Origin: Brachycybe producta
Lineage: Eukaryota; Arthropoda; Diplopoda; Playtdesmida; Andrognathidae
DNA: 64,000 bases
Reading direction: 5' to 3'
Assembly: GCA_036925085.1 (NCBI GenBank)
Contig: JAUPFP010000009.1
Span: forward strand, 1,656,001-1,720,000
Below are positions 63,411 to 64,000 of the stretch, one piece after another. Below the pieces are notes generated by a model, which saw only the letters and a list, made by a program, of their open reading frames with translations, had not been told where the DNA came from and ran no database searches. Every line of letters starts with the position of its first letter. The stretch's first letter is position 1. The position numbers and the translations under genes were made by a program.

Positions 63411-64000
63411 TAAAGCCAGTATCACACTAACAACCTCCAATGCAATTCAACTTGCAATGCAACTCATGATGTGACTTGCAACTAAAACTTTGAAATAAAC
63501 TTCTATATCACACTACGCAACCTAATTGCCACTCAAGTTTTCAAAACTTCGTTTATGTCAAGGGGCAGACACATTCGGGTGAATCTCGTACGGTATCGGA
63601 AACTATTTTACTTTTAATCCGCGTTTTACTGAATTTTAAAATTTCTATTCTATTCTAGATATCCACTAAAATGCGGCTAAAAAGTAAAAAGACTTTCCAT
63701 CCACACGATCTGCTGTGAATCTTAGTGAAAATCGTACAGGATTTTCTTCAACATCTGCCCCCATGGTTTGTGTCCTTATTGTGATCAACTAACAGAAAGT
63801 TCATACACCGGAAATCATGAAACCGGGAATTCGTTAAATACATATGTCATTTCCGGCAAATGGCCTGATTGGTTGTTTGTCAGAAAGTTGACTTGAAACG
63901 TCTCTCAAAGTTGAACCTGGTTTGACACTAGTTAAAAGGAAAGTTTTATCAAGTCGCATGTCACATCACACTATAAACATTGAAGTTGCATGTCGCATTG
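63411..64000. mobile_element. Long-arm palindromic element, cut by window end
   Basis: TAAAGCCAGTATCACACTAA starts it. From 63845 it is closely related to the right half of 33594-34283 (TTTGTCAGAAAGTTGACTTG, TTTGACACTAGTTAAAAG). The right end lies beyond the window. Confidence 0.65.

Overview
This is an AT-rich, repeat-saturated stretch of animal nuclear DNA. Genes are split by spliceosomal introns, CR1-type LINEs and many foldback and terminal-inverted-repeat elements are present, and no prokaryotic gene organisation is seen. Arrays of CCTAA/TTAGG-like motif and a small secreted TULIP-like gene lean towards an arthropod, possibly a chelicerate, but the species cannot be named from the sequence.

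Two host genes are supported. The 3' half of a neuron navigator gene (NAV2/NAV3 and Drosophila sickie family) lies on the minus strand from 24701 down to 12405. It has 14 consecutive exons whose splice sites and phases all agree. They encode 797 residues: coiled coil, basic linker, second coiled coil and the complete C-terminal P-loop ATPase domain through the stop codon. Upstream exons must lie at higher coordinates. A Gly/Pro/Ser-rich exon at 42672-43170 and an 87-nt exon-like segment at 60525-60611 are candidates on the same strand, neither proven. The second gene, on the plus strand at 51824-52579, has two exons and encodes a secreted protein of about 215 residues that resembles TULIP-fold lipid carriers.

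Layout: 1-3830 holds decayed coding debris and an LTR. 4256-9000 is a nearly complete but dead CR1-type LINE on the minus strand, split by a 776-bp TIR element. 10045-12003 has a LINE scrap and a TA-flanked MITE. 12405-24701 is the navigator gene, whose long introns hold the transposons. 24900-51800 is mostly repeats: a TTAA-flanked foldback family of about 770 bp, a family of about 205 bp with a CRE-like centre, a 32-bp minisatellite, telomere-like arrays and alternating purine/pyrimidine minisatellites. 51824-52579 is the secreted gene. 52610-64000 returns to repeats: an LTR, a Tc1/mariner remnant, a LINE 3' end and a second large foldback that runs off the window.

The most striking pattern is a set of foldback elements with unrelated interiors that share one terminal signature: TTAA or TAAA, then GCC, then an ACAC about ten bases further in. 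One of them encloses the 32-bp minisatellite. The host genes show no functional link to each other or to the repeats.
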